DNA of 49,666 bases from Pseudorhodobacter sp. E13 (GTDB taxonomy: Bacteria; Pseudomonadota; Alphaproteobacteria; Rhodobacterales; Rhodobacteraceae). The stretch covers positions 1 through 49,666 of the forward strand of contig NZ_RPEN01000143.1 in NCBI RefSeq assembly GCF_003991405.1. The letters are read 5' to 3'. Made by a program: the position numbers and the translations under genes. Below, in pieces: positions 25,787 through 34,386 of the stretch (position 1 is its first letter; every line of letters begins with the position of its first letter). Below the pieces are notes generated by a model, which was given only the letters and a program-made list of their open reading frames with translations, was not told where the DNA came from and made no database searches.

Positions 25787-26017
25787 ATGCGTATCACCAC
25801 CCTCCTTCTGGCGGCTGTCACCGCTGTTTCTTTGTCGGGCTGCGTCAGCAACCCCAATTCGCCCACCAATAACGCCGCTGTGCGCACCATTGGCGGTGCC
25901 GCTGCTGGCGCTGTCATTGCCGATGCAACCGGCGGCAGCAAAACCAAAGGCGCGCTGGTTGGTGCGTTGGTTGGTGGCGTGTCTTGCGGCGTTCCGGGCC
26001 TGCCGGCCTGCTACTGA
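25787..26017 (+). CDS. glycine-zipper lipoprotein
   Basis: 76 residues starting at the ATG at 25787 (AAGAGG upstream). Signal with lipobox LSGC, lipidated Cys at residue 19. The rest is a glycine-zipper type segment: IGGAAAGAVIADATGGSKTKGALVGALVGG has small residues every four positions, as in outer-membrane lipoproteins of the YMGG/OsmB kind. Two further Cys near the end (SCGVPGLPACY) could form a disulfide. The longer reading from 25751 would spoil the signal peptide. It is followed by a terminator just before pccA. Confidence 0.8.
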   Translation: MRITTLLLAAVTAVSLSGCVSNPNSPTNNAAVRTIGGAAAGAVIADATGGSKTKGALVGALVGGVSCGVPGLPACY

Positions 26018-26067
26018 TACCACATCCGGGATAACAGCACCGCGCCCGCGCGGTGACTGCCACACAC

Positions 26068-26106
26068 AAGGCCATTCGGGGGCATTCCCCCGGGTGGCCT
26101 TTTTGC
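26068..26106 (+). terminator. intrinsic terminator after the glycine-zipper lipoprotein gene
   Basis: AAGGCCATTCGGGGG pairs with CCCCCGGGTGGCCTT (two G-T pairs), loop CATT, then TTTTGC. pccA starts 36 bases further, so it must have a promoter overlapping this terminator or depend on read-through. Confidence 0.8.
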
Positions 26107-26142
26107 ATTTTGCGCCAAGGGCGTTACTGAAAAGGGGCTGCT

Positions 26143-28146
26143 ATGTTTAAAAAGATACTTATCGCCAACCGGGGTGAGATTGCCTGCCGGGTCATCAAAT
26201 CGGCCCGCGCAATGGGTATCAAAACCGTGGCGGTCTATTCCGATGCCGACCGCAATGCGCTGCATGTGCGTATGGCGGATGAGGCGGTGCATATCGGCCC
26301 GGCCCCTGCCAACCAATCCTATATCGTGATTGACAAGATCATGGAGGCCATTCGCAAGACAGGTGCCGAAGCCGTGCATCCCGGCTATGGTTTCCTGAGT
26401 GAAAACATGAACTTCGCCGCCGCGCTGGAAAAGGAAGGCGTGGTGTTCATCGGCCCGCCCAGCCCGGCGATTGAGGCGATGGGTGACAAGATCACCTCGA
26501 AAAAACTGGCGATGGAGGCCGGGGTGTCCACCGTGCCGGGTTATATGGGCCTGATCGCGGATGCCGATGAAGCGGTGAAAATCAGTGGCGAAATCGGCTA
26601 TCCGGTCATGATCAAGGCCTCGGCGGGGGGCGGCGGCAAGGGGATGCGCATCGCCTGGAGCGAAGCGGAGGTCAAGGAAGGCTTTGAATCCTCCAAGAAC
26701 GAAGCCGCGAACAGCTTTGGCGATGATCGGATTTTCATCGAAAAATTCGTGACCCAGCCGCGCCATATCGAAATTCAGGTATTGGCCGACAAGCATGGCA
26801 ATTGCGTTTATCTGCATGAACGCGAATGTTCCATTCAGCGCCGGAACCAAAAGGTGATCGAGGAAGCGCCAAGCCCGTTTCTGGATGAGGCAACCCGCAA
26901 GGCGATGGGCGAGCAGGCCTGCGCGCTGGCGCAAGCGGTGGGCTATACATCGGCCGGGACGGTGGAATTCATCGTTGATGGCAATCGCAACTTCTATTTC
27001 CTGGAAATGAACACCCGTTTGCAGGTGGAACATCCGGTGACAGAACTGATCACCGGGGTTGATCTGGTGGAACAGATGATCCGTGTGGCGAACGGAGAGC
27101 CGCTGCCCTTCAAGCAATCCGACCTGAAGATCAACGGTTGGGCGATGGAAAGCCGGCTTTACGCCGAAGACCCCTATCGCGGCTTCCTGCCCTCGATCGG
27201 TCGTCTGACCCGCTATCGCCCGCCAGTGGAAGGCAAGACCAGCGGTGGCGGCATTGTGCGCAATGATACCGGTGTGTTTGAAGGCGGCGAGATCAGCATG
27301 TTCTATGACCCGATGATCGCCAAGCTGTGCACTTGGGGGCCAACCCGCGCCGATGCGATTGAGGAAATGCGGCTGGCGCTGGACACGTTCGAGGTGGAGG
27401 GGATCGGCCATAACCTGCCGTTCTGTTCGGCCGTGATGGACCACCCGCGCTTTGTGTCGGGGAACATTACCACCGCCTTTATCGCCGAAGAATATCCCGA
27501 AGGCTTCGCCGGTGTCACGCTGGATGCAACGCTTGCGCGGCGGGTGGTGGCGGCTGCGGCGGCGATGAACCGCGTGGCCGAAATTCGCCGCACCCGGATC
27601 ACTGGCACGATGGACAACCACGAACGCAAGGTTGGCACCGTCTGGAACGTGGCCTTGCAGGGCGAAGCGCATGAGGTGACGATTGCCGCCGATCGCGCCG
27701 GGTCCACGGTGCGCTTTGCCGATGGGGCCGAAATGCGGGTGGAAAGCGACTGGACACCGGGGCAGCCCTTGGCGCGGCTGACGGTGGACGGCGCGCCTTT
27801 GGTGATGAAGGTCGGCAAGGTGCCCTCGGGCTTTCGCCTGCGGTTGCGCGGCGCGGATTTCATCTGCCATGTGCGCACCCCGCGTCAGGCCGAACTGGCG
27901 GGCCTGATGCTGGAAAAAGTGGCACCTGATACGTCGAAATTCCTGTTGTGTCCGATGCCGGGGCTGGTGGTGAAGATCAACGTGGCGGAAGGCGACGAGG
28001 TGCAGGAAGGCCAAGCCCTTGCCACGGTTGAGGCGATGAAGATGGAAAACATCCTGCGCGCCGAAAAGAAAGGCAAGGTCAAAGCCATCAAGGCCGCTGC
28101 GGGCGCCAGCCTGAAGGTGGATGAAGTCATCATGGAGTTTGAATAA
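26143..28146 (+). CDS. pccA: propionyl-CoA carboxylase alpha subunit (biotin carboxylase and biotin carrier)
   Basis: 667 residues. The biotin carboxylase part covers 1-~450, with GEIACRVIKSARAMG at 11-25, the ATP-grasp loop GGGGKGM at 162-168 and EMNTRLQVEHPVTE. A BT domain linking to PccB follows, then the biotinyl carrier at about 590-667 with the biotinylated Lys633 in EAMKMEN. It needs PccB (21868-23394) for activity. The ATG at 26143 follows AAAGGGG. Confidence 0.97.
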   Translation: MFKKILIANRGEIACRVIKSARAMGIKTVAVYSDADRNALHVRMADEAVHIGPAPANQSYIVIDKIMEAIRKTGAEAVHPGYGFLSENMNFAAALEKEGVVFIGPPSPAIEAMGDKITSKKLAMEAGVSTVPGYMGLIADADEAVKISGEIGYPVMIKASAGGGGKGMRIAWSEAEVKEGFESSKNEAANSFGDDRIFIEKFVTQPRHIEIQVLADKHGNCVYLHERECSIQRRNQKVIEEAPSPFLDEATRKAMGEQACALAQAVGYTSAGTVEFIVDGNRNFYFLEMNTRLQVEHPVTELITGVDLVEQMIRVANGEPLPFKQSDLKINGWAMESRLYAEDPYRGFLPSIGRLTRYRPPVEGKTSGGGIVRNDTGVFEGGEISMFYDPMIAKLCTWGPTRADAIEEMRLALDTFEVEGIGHNLPFCSAVMDHPRFVSGNITTAFIAEEYPEGFAGVTLDATLARRVVAAAAAMNRVAEIRRTRITGTMDNHERKVGTVWNVALQGEAHEVTIAADRAGSTVRFADGAEMRVESDWTPGQPLARLTVDGAPLVMKVGKVPSGFRLRLRGADFICHVRTPRQAELAGLMLEKVAPDTSKFLLCPMPGLVVKINVAEGDEVQEGQALATVEAMKMENILRAEKKGKVKAIKAAAGASLKVDEVIMEFE

Positions 28147-28153
28147 GGTGGCA

Positions 28154-28204
28154 GCCCTTTCCCCAAGATCCCGCGCGCGGCGCGCCGGTTTTGCCGGGGA
28201 AGGG
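28154..28204. terminator. putative bidirectional hairpin between pccA and the DUF4174 gene
   Basis: CCCTTTCCCC pairs with GGGGAAGGG (one bulged T) and the loop is itself GC-rich with GGCGCGCC. It lies between two convergent stops. No clear T-run. Confidence 0.4.
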
Positions 28205-28206
28205 AC

Positions 28207-28644
28207 TTACCGCCCGCTTGGGAACCGTTCCAGCAACTCCTGCCGGGCCAGCGGGAATTTGTCGATGGCGCGGGTAATTTCGCGCACATCCCAAGGGCGG
28301 GGTTTGCGGATTTCAACCTCGCCATCCTTGTCCATCAGCACCAGCGAAAAGCCGCGGGGCCGCAGCTTTTGCCGGAAAAAGGATTTGCCCGCCGGGTTGG
28401 TATCGACGATCACCACGACATCGCGTTCGGCCAAAGCCTGCGGCTGCTCGGCCAGATATTCCAACTGGGTGGCAAAAGACGGATCATTCGGGCTGTCGGC
28501 AAACACCACTACCGGGCGCTTGAGCCACAGAAACTCGGCCATCGTTACGCCTTGGGCATCCTGCACGGGCAGCGCGGGGCTGTCTTGGGCTGCGGCGGCG
28601 AAGGGTAGAAATACTGCCAGAACAAGAATTTGAAGTCGTTTCAT
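28207..28644 (-). CDS. secreted DUF4174 protein
   Basis: 145 residues with a signal peptide at 1-19 ([19 protein letters not shown]). [18 protein letters not shown], the central [33 protein letters not shown] and [19 protein letters not shown] match DUF4174, a thioredoxin-like fold without the CxxC pair; no cysteine is present, so redox catalysis is not expected. AGGAGG stands before the ATG at 28642-28644. Divergent from the mutase gene. Confidence 0.85.
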   Translation of the reverse strand: MKRLQILVLAVFLPFAAAAQDSPALPVQDAQGVTMAEFLWLKRPVVVFADSPNDPSFATQLEYLAEQPQALAERDVVVIVDTNPAGKSFFRQKLRPRGFSLVLMDKDGEVEIRKPRPWDVREITRAIDKFPLARQELLERFPSGR

Positions 28645-28739
28645 GCGGCCTCCTTTCACCTGATATAGGGTGTCTTGGCCGTAAACCAAAGCAAGATCGT
28701 CAAAGGCCGCACCCTTTGACCAAAGTGAAGGAAAAAGCC

Positions 28740-30869
28740 ATGACGGATGCAATCAAAACCTGGGGCGAGTTGGCGGCAAAAGAGCTGAAGGGCCGCGATC
28801 CGGCAACCCTGACATGGGACACGCTGGAAGGCATCAAGGTCAAGCCGCTGTATACGCAAGCCGATGTCGCGGGCCTGCCGCATATGGGCGGTGTGCCGGG
28901 GGTGGGGCCTTTTACGCGCGGGGTGCGGGCGACGATGTATGCGGGCCGCCCTTGGACCATCCGGCAATATGCGGGCTTTTCCACCGCCGAAGAATCCAAC
29001 GCCTTTTACCGCAAGGCTCTGGCCGCAGGTCAGCAAGGTGTTTCCGTTGCTTTCGATCTGGCCACCCATCGCGGCTATGACAGCGACCACCCACGGGTTG
29101 AGGGCGATGTTGGCAAGGCCGGTGTGGCGATTGACAGTGTCGAGGATATGAAGCTGCTGTTCGATGGCATCCCGCTGGACAAGATCAGCGTGTCGATGAC
29201 GATGAATGGTGCGGTGATCCCGATCCTTGCCAATTTCATCGTGACCGGAGAGGAACAAGGCGTTGACCGCGCGGCCCTGTCTGGCACCATTCAGAATGAC
29301 ATCCTCAAGGAATTCATGGTGCGCAACACCTATGTTTATCCGCCCGAACCCTCGATGCGGATCATCGCGGATATCATCGAATATACCTCTGCCGAAATGC
29401 CGAAATTCAACTCCATCTCTATTTCCGGCTATCACATGCAAGAGGCGGGCGCGAACCTTGTGCAGGAACTGGCCTTCACGCTGGCCGACGGGCGCGAATA
29501 TGTGCGCACCGCGATTGCGCGCGGCATGGATGTGGATGCCTTTGCGGGGCGTTTGTCATTCTTCTTTGCCATCGGCATGAATTTCTTCATGGAGGCGGCA
29601 AAACTGCGCGCCGCCCGCCTGCTCTGGCACCGCATTATGACCGAGTTTGGTGCAAAGAAACCGGGCAGCCTGATGCTGCGCACCCATTGCCAAACAAGCG
29701 GTGTGTCCTTGCAGGAACAAGACCCCTATAACAACGTCGTCCGCACCGCCTATGAGGCGATGGCGGCGGCCCTTGGTGGCACCCAATCCCTGCACACCAA
29801 CGCGCTGGATGAGGCGATTGCCCTGCCAACCGAATTCTCGGCCCGGATTGCCCGCAATACGCAGTTGATCTTGCAAGAAGAAACCGGGGTCACAAAGGTC
29901 GTCGACCCGCTGGCCGGCAGCTATTACGTCGAAAGCCTGACGGCGCAACTGGCCGAAGAAGCGTGGAAGCTGATCGAGGAAGTGGAGGAGATGGGCGGCA
30001 TGACCAAAGCGGTCGCGACCGGCATGCCCAAGCTGCGGATCGAAGAATCCGCCGCCCGCCGCCAAGCCATGATCGACCGGGGCGAAGAGGTGATCGTCGG
30101 GGTCAACAAATACAAACTGGCCAAGCAAGACCCGATCGACATTCTGGATATCGACAATGTCGCCGTGCGCGAAAGCCAGATCGCGCGTCTGAACAAAATG
30201 CGCAGCACGCGGGACCAGGCCGCCTGTGATGCGGCGCTGAACGAACTCACCCGCCGCGCGGCGGAAGGTGGGAACCTGTTGGAAGCGGCGGTAGATGCCG
30301 CCCGTGCCCGCGCCTCAGTCGGAGAAATCAGCATGGCAATGGAAAAGACCTTTGGCCGCCACCGCGCGGAAGTCAAAACCCTCGCCGGTGTCTACGGGGC
30401 CGCCTATGAAGGTGATGCAGGCTTTGCCGCGATCCAGAAAGATGTCGAGGATTTCGCCGCCGCCGAAGGCCGCCGCCCGCGTATGCTGGTGGTCAAGATG
30501 GGGCAGGATGGCCATGACCGGGGTGCCAAGGTCATCGCTACCGCCTTTGCCGATATCGGTTTTGACGTCGATGTCGGCCCCTTGTTCCAGACGCCCGAGG
30601 AAGCGGCGCAGGATGCCATCGACAATGATGTGCATATCATCGGCATCTCCTCTCAGGCGGCTGGCCATAAAACCCTTGCGCCGAAACTGGTGGCCGCGCT
30701 GAAGGCGGCAGGGGCAGGCGATATTCTGGTGATCTGCGGCGGCGTCATCCCGCAGCAGGATTACCAGTTCCTCTATGATGCAGGTGTCAAAGCCATTTTC
30801 GGCCCCGGCACCAATATCCCCGAGGCCGCCAAGGACATCCTGCGCCTGATCCGCGAGGCGCGGGCCTAG
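28740..30869 (+). CDS. scpA: methylmalonyl-CoA mutase
   Basis: Adenosylcobalamin enzyme turning (R)-methylmalonyl-CoA into succinyl-CoA, 709 residues, single-chain type (also called mcm). The N-terminal TIM barrel binds substrate ([37 protein letters not shown]). The B12 domain carries DGHDRG with the cobalt-ligand His592, then [12 protein letters not shown] and GGVIPQQD. The ATG at 28740 follows AAGGA; a TTG 24 bases upstream is not needed. With PccAB it completes the propionyl-CoA to succinyl-CoA route, which also finishes the ethylmalonyl-CoA pathway of acetate assimilation. The epimerase is not in the window. Confidence 0.97.
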   Translation: MTDAIKTWGELAAKELKGRDPATLTWDTLEGIKVKPLYTQADVAGLPHMGGVPGVGPFTRGVRATMYAGRPWTIRQYAGFSTAEESNAFYRKALAAGQQGVSVAFDLATHRGYDSDHPRVEGDVGKAGVAIDSVEDMKLLFDGIPLDKISVSMTMNGAVIPILANFIVTGEEQGVDRAALSGTIQNDILKEFMVRNTYVYPPEPSMRIIADIIEYTSAEMPKFNSISISGYHMQEAGANLVQELAFTLADGREYVRTAIARGMDVDAFAGRLSFFFAIGMNFFMEAAKLRAARLLWHRIMTEFGAKKPGSLMLRTHCQTSGVSLQEQDPYNNVVRTAYEAMAAALGGTQSLHTNALDEAIALPTEFSARIARNTQLILQEETGVTKVVDPLAGSYYVESLTAQLAEEAWKLIEEVEEMGGMTKAVATGMPKLRIEESAARRQAMIDRGEEVIVGVNKYKLAKQDPIDILDIDNVAVRESQIARLNKMRSTRDQAACDAALNELTRRAAEGGNLLEAAVDAARARASVGEISMAMEKTFGRHRAEVKTLAGVYGAAYEGDAGFAAIQKDVEDFAAAEGRRPRMLVVKMGQDGHDRGAKVIATAFADIGFDVDVGPLFQTPEEAAQDAIDNDVHIIGISSQAAGHKTLAPKLVAALKAAGAGDILVICGGVIPQQDYQFLYDAGVKAIFGPGTNIPEAAKDILRLIREARA

Positions 30870-30893
30870 GGCCTTTCGCAGGTCACACCCCTT

Positions 30894-30934
30894 ACCTATC
30901 GCGGCCTGAAACCAAAGATTTCAACGCGATAGGT
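30894..30934 (+). other. long hairpin downstream of the mutase gene
   Basis: ACCTATCGCG at 30894-30903 and CGCGATAGGT at 30925-30934 are perfect 10-base complements; an inner TGAAA/TTTCA stem extends the fold. No T-run follows. It begins 24 bases after the mutase stop and may protect the 3' end of the message or act as a binding site. Confidence 0.55.
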
Positions 30935-31018
30935 GCGGCTGCAAGCGGCAAGGGAAACACGCAACACCTGCGCCAGCCCTCCCGAAAAGCCACCTGCCAT
31001 CATCTATTCAAAAATATC

Positions 31019-31071
31019 CTCAGGGGGTGAGGGGCAAAGCCCCGAGGGGGCGCGAGCGCCCCCTTCTTCTT
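31019..31071 (+). repeat. probable dispersed intergenic repeat with terminator hairpins
   Basis: TATCCTCAGGGGGTGAGGGG leads into GGGG-CAAAG-CCCC and then GGGGGCG (31046-31052), loop CGAG, CGCCCCC (31057-31063), followed by TTCTTCTT. The second hairpin with its T-rich tail can terminate the mutase transcript. The whole string strongly resembles an intergenic element I have seen repeated in Rhodobacterales genomes; only one copy lies in this window. Confidence 0.5.
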
Positions 31072-31077
31072 GCCGGG

Positions 31078-31452
31078 CTAAAGCTCGATCTGGCCGTCTG
31101 GCACTGCGCCTTCGGGCGGTGTGGCCTCCGGCAGGCTCGGCGGTGGCGGCGCGCCGGGTTTGCGGCGGATGATGATATCACCATTGGGCAATTGCTCCGG
31201 CGCGTCATAGTTGCGCACATCGCCGATCATCCGCGCCAATTCGCGCGCCATCGGTTCCAGCTCTTTCATGGCCTCGGCCATTTCGCCCAAGGCTGGCTCC
31301 ATGTCTTTCATCAACTCATCGAAAAGCAGCTTCATGCCGCGTTCCATCAGGCTCAGCCCTTCGGCTTTGCCATCGGGTTCGCTTTGCGCCACAGCCGGAA
31401 CCGGCGCTTGCAACGCCAGAACCAGCAGCAAAATGGTCAGACCCTGTTTCAT
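31078..31452 (-). CDS. small secreted protein of unknown function
   Basis: 124 residues with a signal peptide at 1-23 ending AVA. The mature part starts with an amphipathic helix (GLSLMERGMKLLFDELMKDM), continues with Met- and Glu-rich helices and ends in a proline-rich tail (PGAPPPPSLPEATPPEG). I know such proteins only as conserved hypothetical ones in Rhodobacterales, sometimes mislabelled as ATPases; no ATPase motif is present. It lies 33 bases after the phosphodiesterase-fold gene on the same strand. Confidence 0.8.
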   Translation of the reverse strand: MKQGLTILLLVLALQAPVPAVAQSEPDGKAEGLSLMERGMKLLFDELMKDMEPALGEMAEAMKELEPMARELARMIGDVRNYDAPEQLPNGDIIIRRKPGAPPPPSLPEATPPEGAVPDGQIEL

Positions 31453-31484
31453 CCTTCAGATATGGGCGCGCAGGGGGCGCTTGT

Positions 31485-32576
31485 CTAGCCCCCCACCCGC
31501 GCCTTTGCCATTCCGGGCAGGTCCACCGTCACCGGAAAATGGTCCGACGCCGTCAGCAGCGCATCGTGCAGTTCCGGGATGGCAAGGCAGGCCGGGTCAT
31601 CCATCGGGTGCCAGATCCGCCAATGCGGGGCCAGTTGCGCCAGATCGGGCGACAGCAGGATGAAATCCAGCAGCGCCTCAAAATAGCGTTTCTTGGCGGT
31701 GTCATAAAACCGGGCCGAGGTGGGGCCAGCCGCCAGTTTGCTGGCCAGAACCATCTGGGCATGTGGGTCCATCATCTGCAATTCGGGCGCGCTTTCGGTT
31801 CCCATCACAATCTCGATCCCCGATTTGCCGAACAGCTTTTCATATTCATCAAGGCCGGGGCCGTCGTTGAAATCGCCCATCACGATCAGGCTGTCGCCTG
31901 CGGTCAGATGTTCTTCGACCCGCGCGCGCAGCCATTGGCATTGCGCCAATTGCTTGCGGCGGTTTTCGATTGCGATGCGGAACACTTCGGCGGGTTTGCG
32001 CGCGCCGTGTGGGGCCTTGGATTTGGCATGCACCCCAATCAGCCGCAGCGCGCGGCCCGAGGCCAGATCTGTCACCGCCAGTTCCAGCGGTGGTTTGGAA
32101 AAACTGATCCGCTCGGGGTGGGCATCGAAATTTAGGTCATGCCAGAATACCCCGTCAAAGCGGGGCACGGCATTGGGGTCGGCATGCAGCGGCGGCGCGC
32201 CCAGCGGCATATGCATCGCCGACAGCCGGTCAGGATCATAGAGAAAGGCGATTTCCTGCTCTGTCTCGCTGACAAAGCCCATCACCGCGCGTCGCGCCCG
32301 CAGGTCATATTTCCGCGCAAAATTTTCCAGCGCGCGGGTGGTGGACCGCCGCGACCCGGTATCCGGGGCCTCGATAATCATCACCCCGTCGGCATCCATC
32401 GCGGTGAACACGATGCCCAAGGCTGTCAGTTGTTCAGCGCGGCTGATCTTGTAGCGGGCAGAGCCTTCGTTATCTTCCAGCAGCCGCCCTTCATCATCAA
32501 ACAAGCCATTGAACCATTCGACATTATAGGTCGCCAGCCGCAGGCCGCGCGGCGGGTCAGGCTGCGCGTTTGCCAT
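31485..32576 (-). CDS. endonuclease/exonuclease/phosphatase family protein
   Basis: Metal-dependent hydrolase of the DNase I/EEP fold, 363 residues, cytosolic by sequence. Fold motifs in order: ATYNVEWF with the metal-site Asn, IIEAPD in place of the usual QE segment but keeping Glu, VHAKSK, GDFNDGPG and SDHFPV with the catalytic His. The substrate may be a nucleic acid, phosphoinositide-like or other phosphodiester. Its start overlaps the end of the TerB-DnaJ gene by 20 bases. Confidence 0.88.
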   Translation of the reverse strand: MANAQPDPPRGLRLATYNVEWFNGLFDDEGRLLEDNEGSARYKISRAEQLTALGIVFTAMDADGVMIIEAPDTGSRRSTTRALENFARKYDLRARRAVMGFVSETEQEIAFLYDPDRLSAMHMPLGAPPLHADPNAVPRFDGVFWHDLNFDAHPERISFSKPPLELAVTDLASGRALRLIGVHAKSKAPHGARKPAEVFRIAIENRRKQLAQCQWLRARVEEHLTAGDSLIVMGDFNDGPGLDEYEKLFGKSGIEIVMGTESAPELQMMDPHAQMVLASKLAAGPTSARFYDTAKKRYFEALLDFILLSPDLAQLAPHWRIWHPMDDPACLAIPELHDALLTASDHFPVTVDLPGMAKARVGG

Positions 32577-33255
32577 TGATCTCTTCCCAGGCGGCGTTGA
32601 TGTCGATCATCCGGCGACTGGCGAGTTCCACCGCCTCGGGCGGGACGCCGCGCGCGATCAAGCGGTCGGGGTGGCTGTCGCGCACGGCTTGTTTCCAGGC
32701 GCTGCGCACCTCGTCAAGGCTGGCACCGGGGGGCACACCCAGCACATCATAGGGGTCACGCGGCGCGCCTTCGACATAGCGCGCGCGCAGGCTGCGAAAG
32801 CATGGCTCCCCCAGCCCGAAAATCCGTGCCACCTCGGCCAGAAACGCATCTTCGTTGGGGTGGTATTCACCATCTGCCATGGCGATGGAAAACAAGCCTT
32901 CCATCAGGTCGATCAGCGTTTGCCGTCCCTCATCGGGGAACATGGCGGCGATCTTGCGGGCATAGGCGTCAAACCCCGCCACATCCTGCCGCGCAAGGTT
33001 AAAGACGCGGGCGGCGTTGGCCTCTTCTTCCGGGGCGATGGTGAACAGGCGGCGAAAGGCGGCCACCTCATTGCGGGTCACTTGCCCATCGGCTTTGGCC
33101 ATTTTCGCCCCCAGCGCGATGATGGCGATGGTAAACCCGACCGAGCGTTCGGGAGAGGCCATGCGCGAGCCGGTCAGCCGATCCAGAATGGCCGAAAGCC
33201 CTTCGCCTGCGGCAAGGGCGGCCAAAGCGTCATTGATGCGGGTCCAGATCGACAT
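32557..33255 (-). CDS. TerB-DnaJ protein (DjlA-like)
   Basis: 232 residues. A TerB-like helical domain covers about 38-155, with acidic sites AKADGQVTRNE and MADGEYHPNE. The C-terminal J domain (about 167-230, starting DPYDVLGVPPGAS) keeps the HPD triad in DSHPDRL, so it should stimulate a DnaK/Hsp70. E. coli DjlA has an N-terminal membrane span; none is clear here. It is the second TerB-type protein in the window. Confidence 0.9.
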   Translation of the reverse strand: MSIWTRINDALAALAAGEGLSAILDRLTGSRMASPERSVGFTIAIIALGAKMAKADGQVTRNEVAAFRRLFTIAPEEEANAARVFNLARQDVAGFDAYARKIAAMFPDEGRQTLIDLMEGLFSIAMADGEYHPNEDAFLAEVARIFGLGEPCFRSLRARYVEGAPRDPYDVLGVPPGASLDEVRSAWKQAVRDSHPDRLIARGVPPEAVELASRRMIDINAAWEEINGKRAA

Positions 33256-33286
33256 GGGGGCAGCATACTCCGTAGGGCGGGGCCTG

Positions 33287-33775
33287 TCAGGTCAGGATTT
33301 TCTGCAACAGGTGAAGGTCTATCCAGCGGCCAAATTTGTGGCCGACGGCGGGCAGGGTGGCGATTTCGGCATAGCCCATGGCAAGGTGAAAGCGGCGGCC
33401 ATCGGGGTTTTCGGCGCTGACACCTGCGAAAATGGAATGGGCACCACCGGCGCGGGCGTGATCTTCGATCGCGGTCATCAGCGCGCGGCCAAGCCCGCGC
33501 CCCCGCGCCTGCGGGCCAAGCACGATGGTGTGTTCCATCGTGTGGGCATAGCCGATACCTGCGCGAAATTGTCCATAGCTGGCAAAGCCTTGCACGCGCC
33601 CGTCCTGTTCGGCCACCAGAAATCCGTGGCCTGCGGCGGCTTTATCCGCGATCATTTGCGCCACATCGGCGGCGGTTTTTTCCACCGAATTGAAGGTGAC
33701 TGCGGTGTCGCGTATGATCGGGTTCCATATTTCCAGCAGGGCCGGGCTATCGGCCGGGGTCGCGGGGCGGATCAT
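33287..33775 (-). CDS. GNAT family N-acetyltransferase (phosphinothricin acetyltransferase-like)
   Basis: 162 residues. MIRPATPADSPALLEIWNP at the start and the acetyl-CoA pyrophosphate loop GPQARGRGLGRALM are typical; the endings SAENPDGRRFHLAMGYAE and GHKFGRWIDL place it with the Pat/Bar/MddA type enzymes that acetylate small amines such as methionine derivatives. The ATG overlaps the VOC gene stop. It is the last gene of the hdaA-ppk-ppx run. Confidence 0.9.
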   Translation of the reverse strand: MIRPATPADSPALLEIWNPIIRDTAVTFNSVEKTAADVAQMIADKAAAGHGFLVAEQDGRVQGFASYGQFRAGIGYAHTMEHTIVLGPQARGRGLGRALMTAIEDHARAGGAHSIFAGVSAENPDGRRFHLAMGYAEIATLPAVGHKFGRWIDLHLLQKILT

Positions 33776-34386
33776 TCGATCACACGCGGCCCGTGCGGGG
33801 TGCTGAAACGGGCGCGCAGTTCAACGCCCGGGCCGGAGATGATCTGCACGCGCGGGTCGGCAAAGCGGCCGCGCAGCGTATCGGCAAGGGCTTCAGCGTC
33901 GGGCGTGGCGATTTCCAGCAGCTCCAGCCGCACACCGGCATCGGGCAGGCGCTGCGCCGGATGCGCCGCCCCTTGCCATTGGATCAGGGCCGGGTGGGCG
34001 TTGCGAAAAGGCAGCTTGCCATCGGCAGGCACGGCCATGCGCCAGCGCAGATCGCCGCGGGCAAGGTCATGGGGCACGCCCACGCCGGGGGGCAGGCCCG
34101 CAAGCGCTGCATCCAGATCATCGCAAGCGACGATCCAGTTGGTCAGGCGCGGGCGGCCCGAAAAATGATCCAGATCGAACCAGCGCGGATGCGCCGGGGT
34201 GGGGGCATCGGGATCAATCGCGATCACCTCCAGATAGATATCGCCAAGGCCCAGCAGCTTGTTATGCGTGCTCATCAAGGCGTGCTGGCCACCGGGGGCC
34301 AGACGGGTGCCAAGCGCGGCTTCGACCGCCTCTACCACTTGTTCCAAAGGGCTGGCGGAAATCGCCAGATGGTCAAGCCTCAGCAT
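33772..34386 (-). CDS. VOC family (glyoxalase-like) protein
   Basis: 204 residues. LRLDHLAISASPLEQVVEAV at the start, with the first metal-type His, and HALMSTHNKLLGLGDIYLEVIAID fit the Glyoxalase_3-like family. Substrate unknown. The chosen ATG at 34384-34386 overlaps the 3' end of ppx by 14 bases, which supports co-translation; an upstream reading adds a basic stretch from inside ppx. Overlaps the GNAT gene by ATGA. Confidence 0.85.
   Translation of the reverse strand: MLRLDHLAISASPLEQVVEAVEAALGTRLAPGGQHALMSTHNKLLGLGDIYLEVIAIDPDAPTPAHPRWFDLDHFSGRPRLTNWIVACDDLDAALAGLPPGVGVPHDLARGDLRWRMAVPADGKLPFRNAHPALIQWQGAAHPAQRLPDAGVRLELLEIATPDAEALADTLRGRFADPRVQIISGPGVELRARFSTPHGPRVIE

Noticed and set aside
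25422-26150. A 242-codon frame across the gap and the glycine-zipper lipoprotein gene
   Set aside because: Low-complexity Arg/Gly/Pro composition, runs through a lipoprotein gene and a terminator; judged a shadow.
28711-28731. CTTTGACCAAAG before the mutase gene as a possible PccR box
   Set aside because: It differs from TTTGCAAA in the centre and has no second copy; not enough to call a site.
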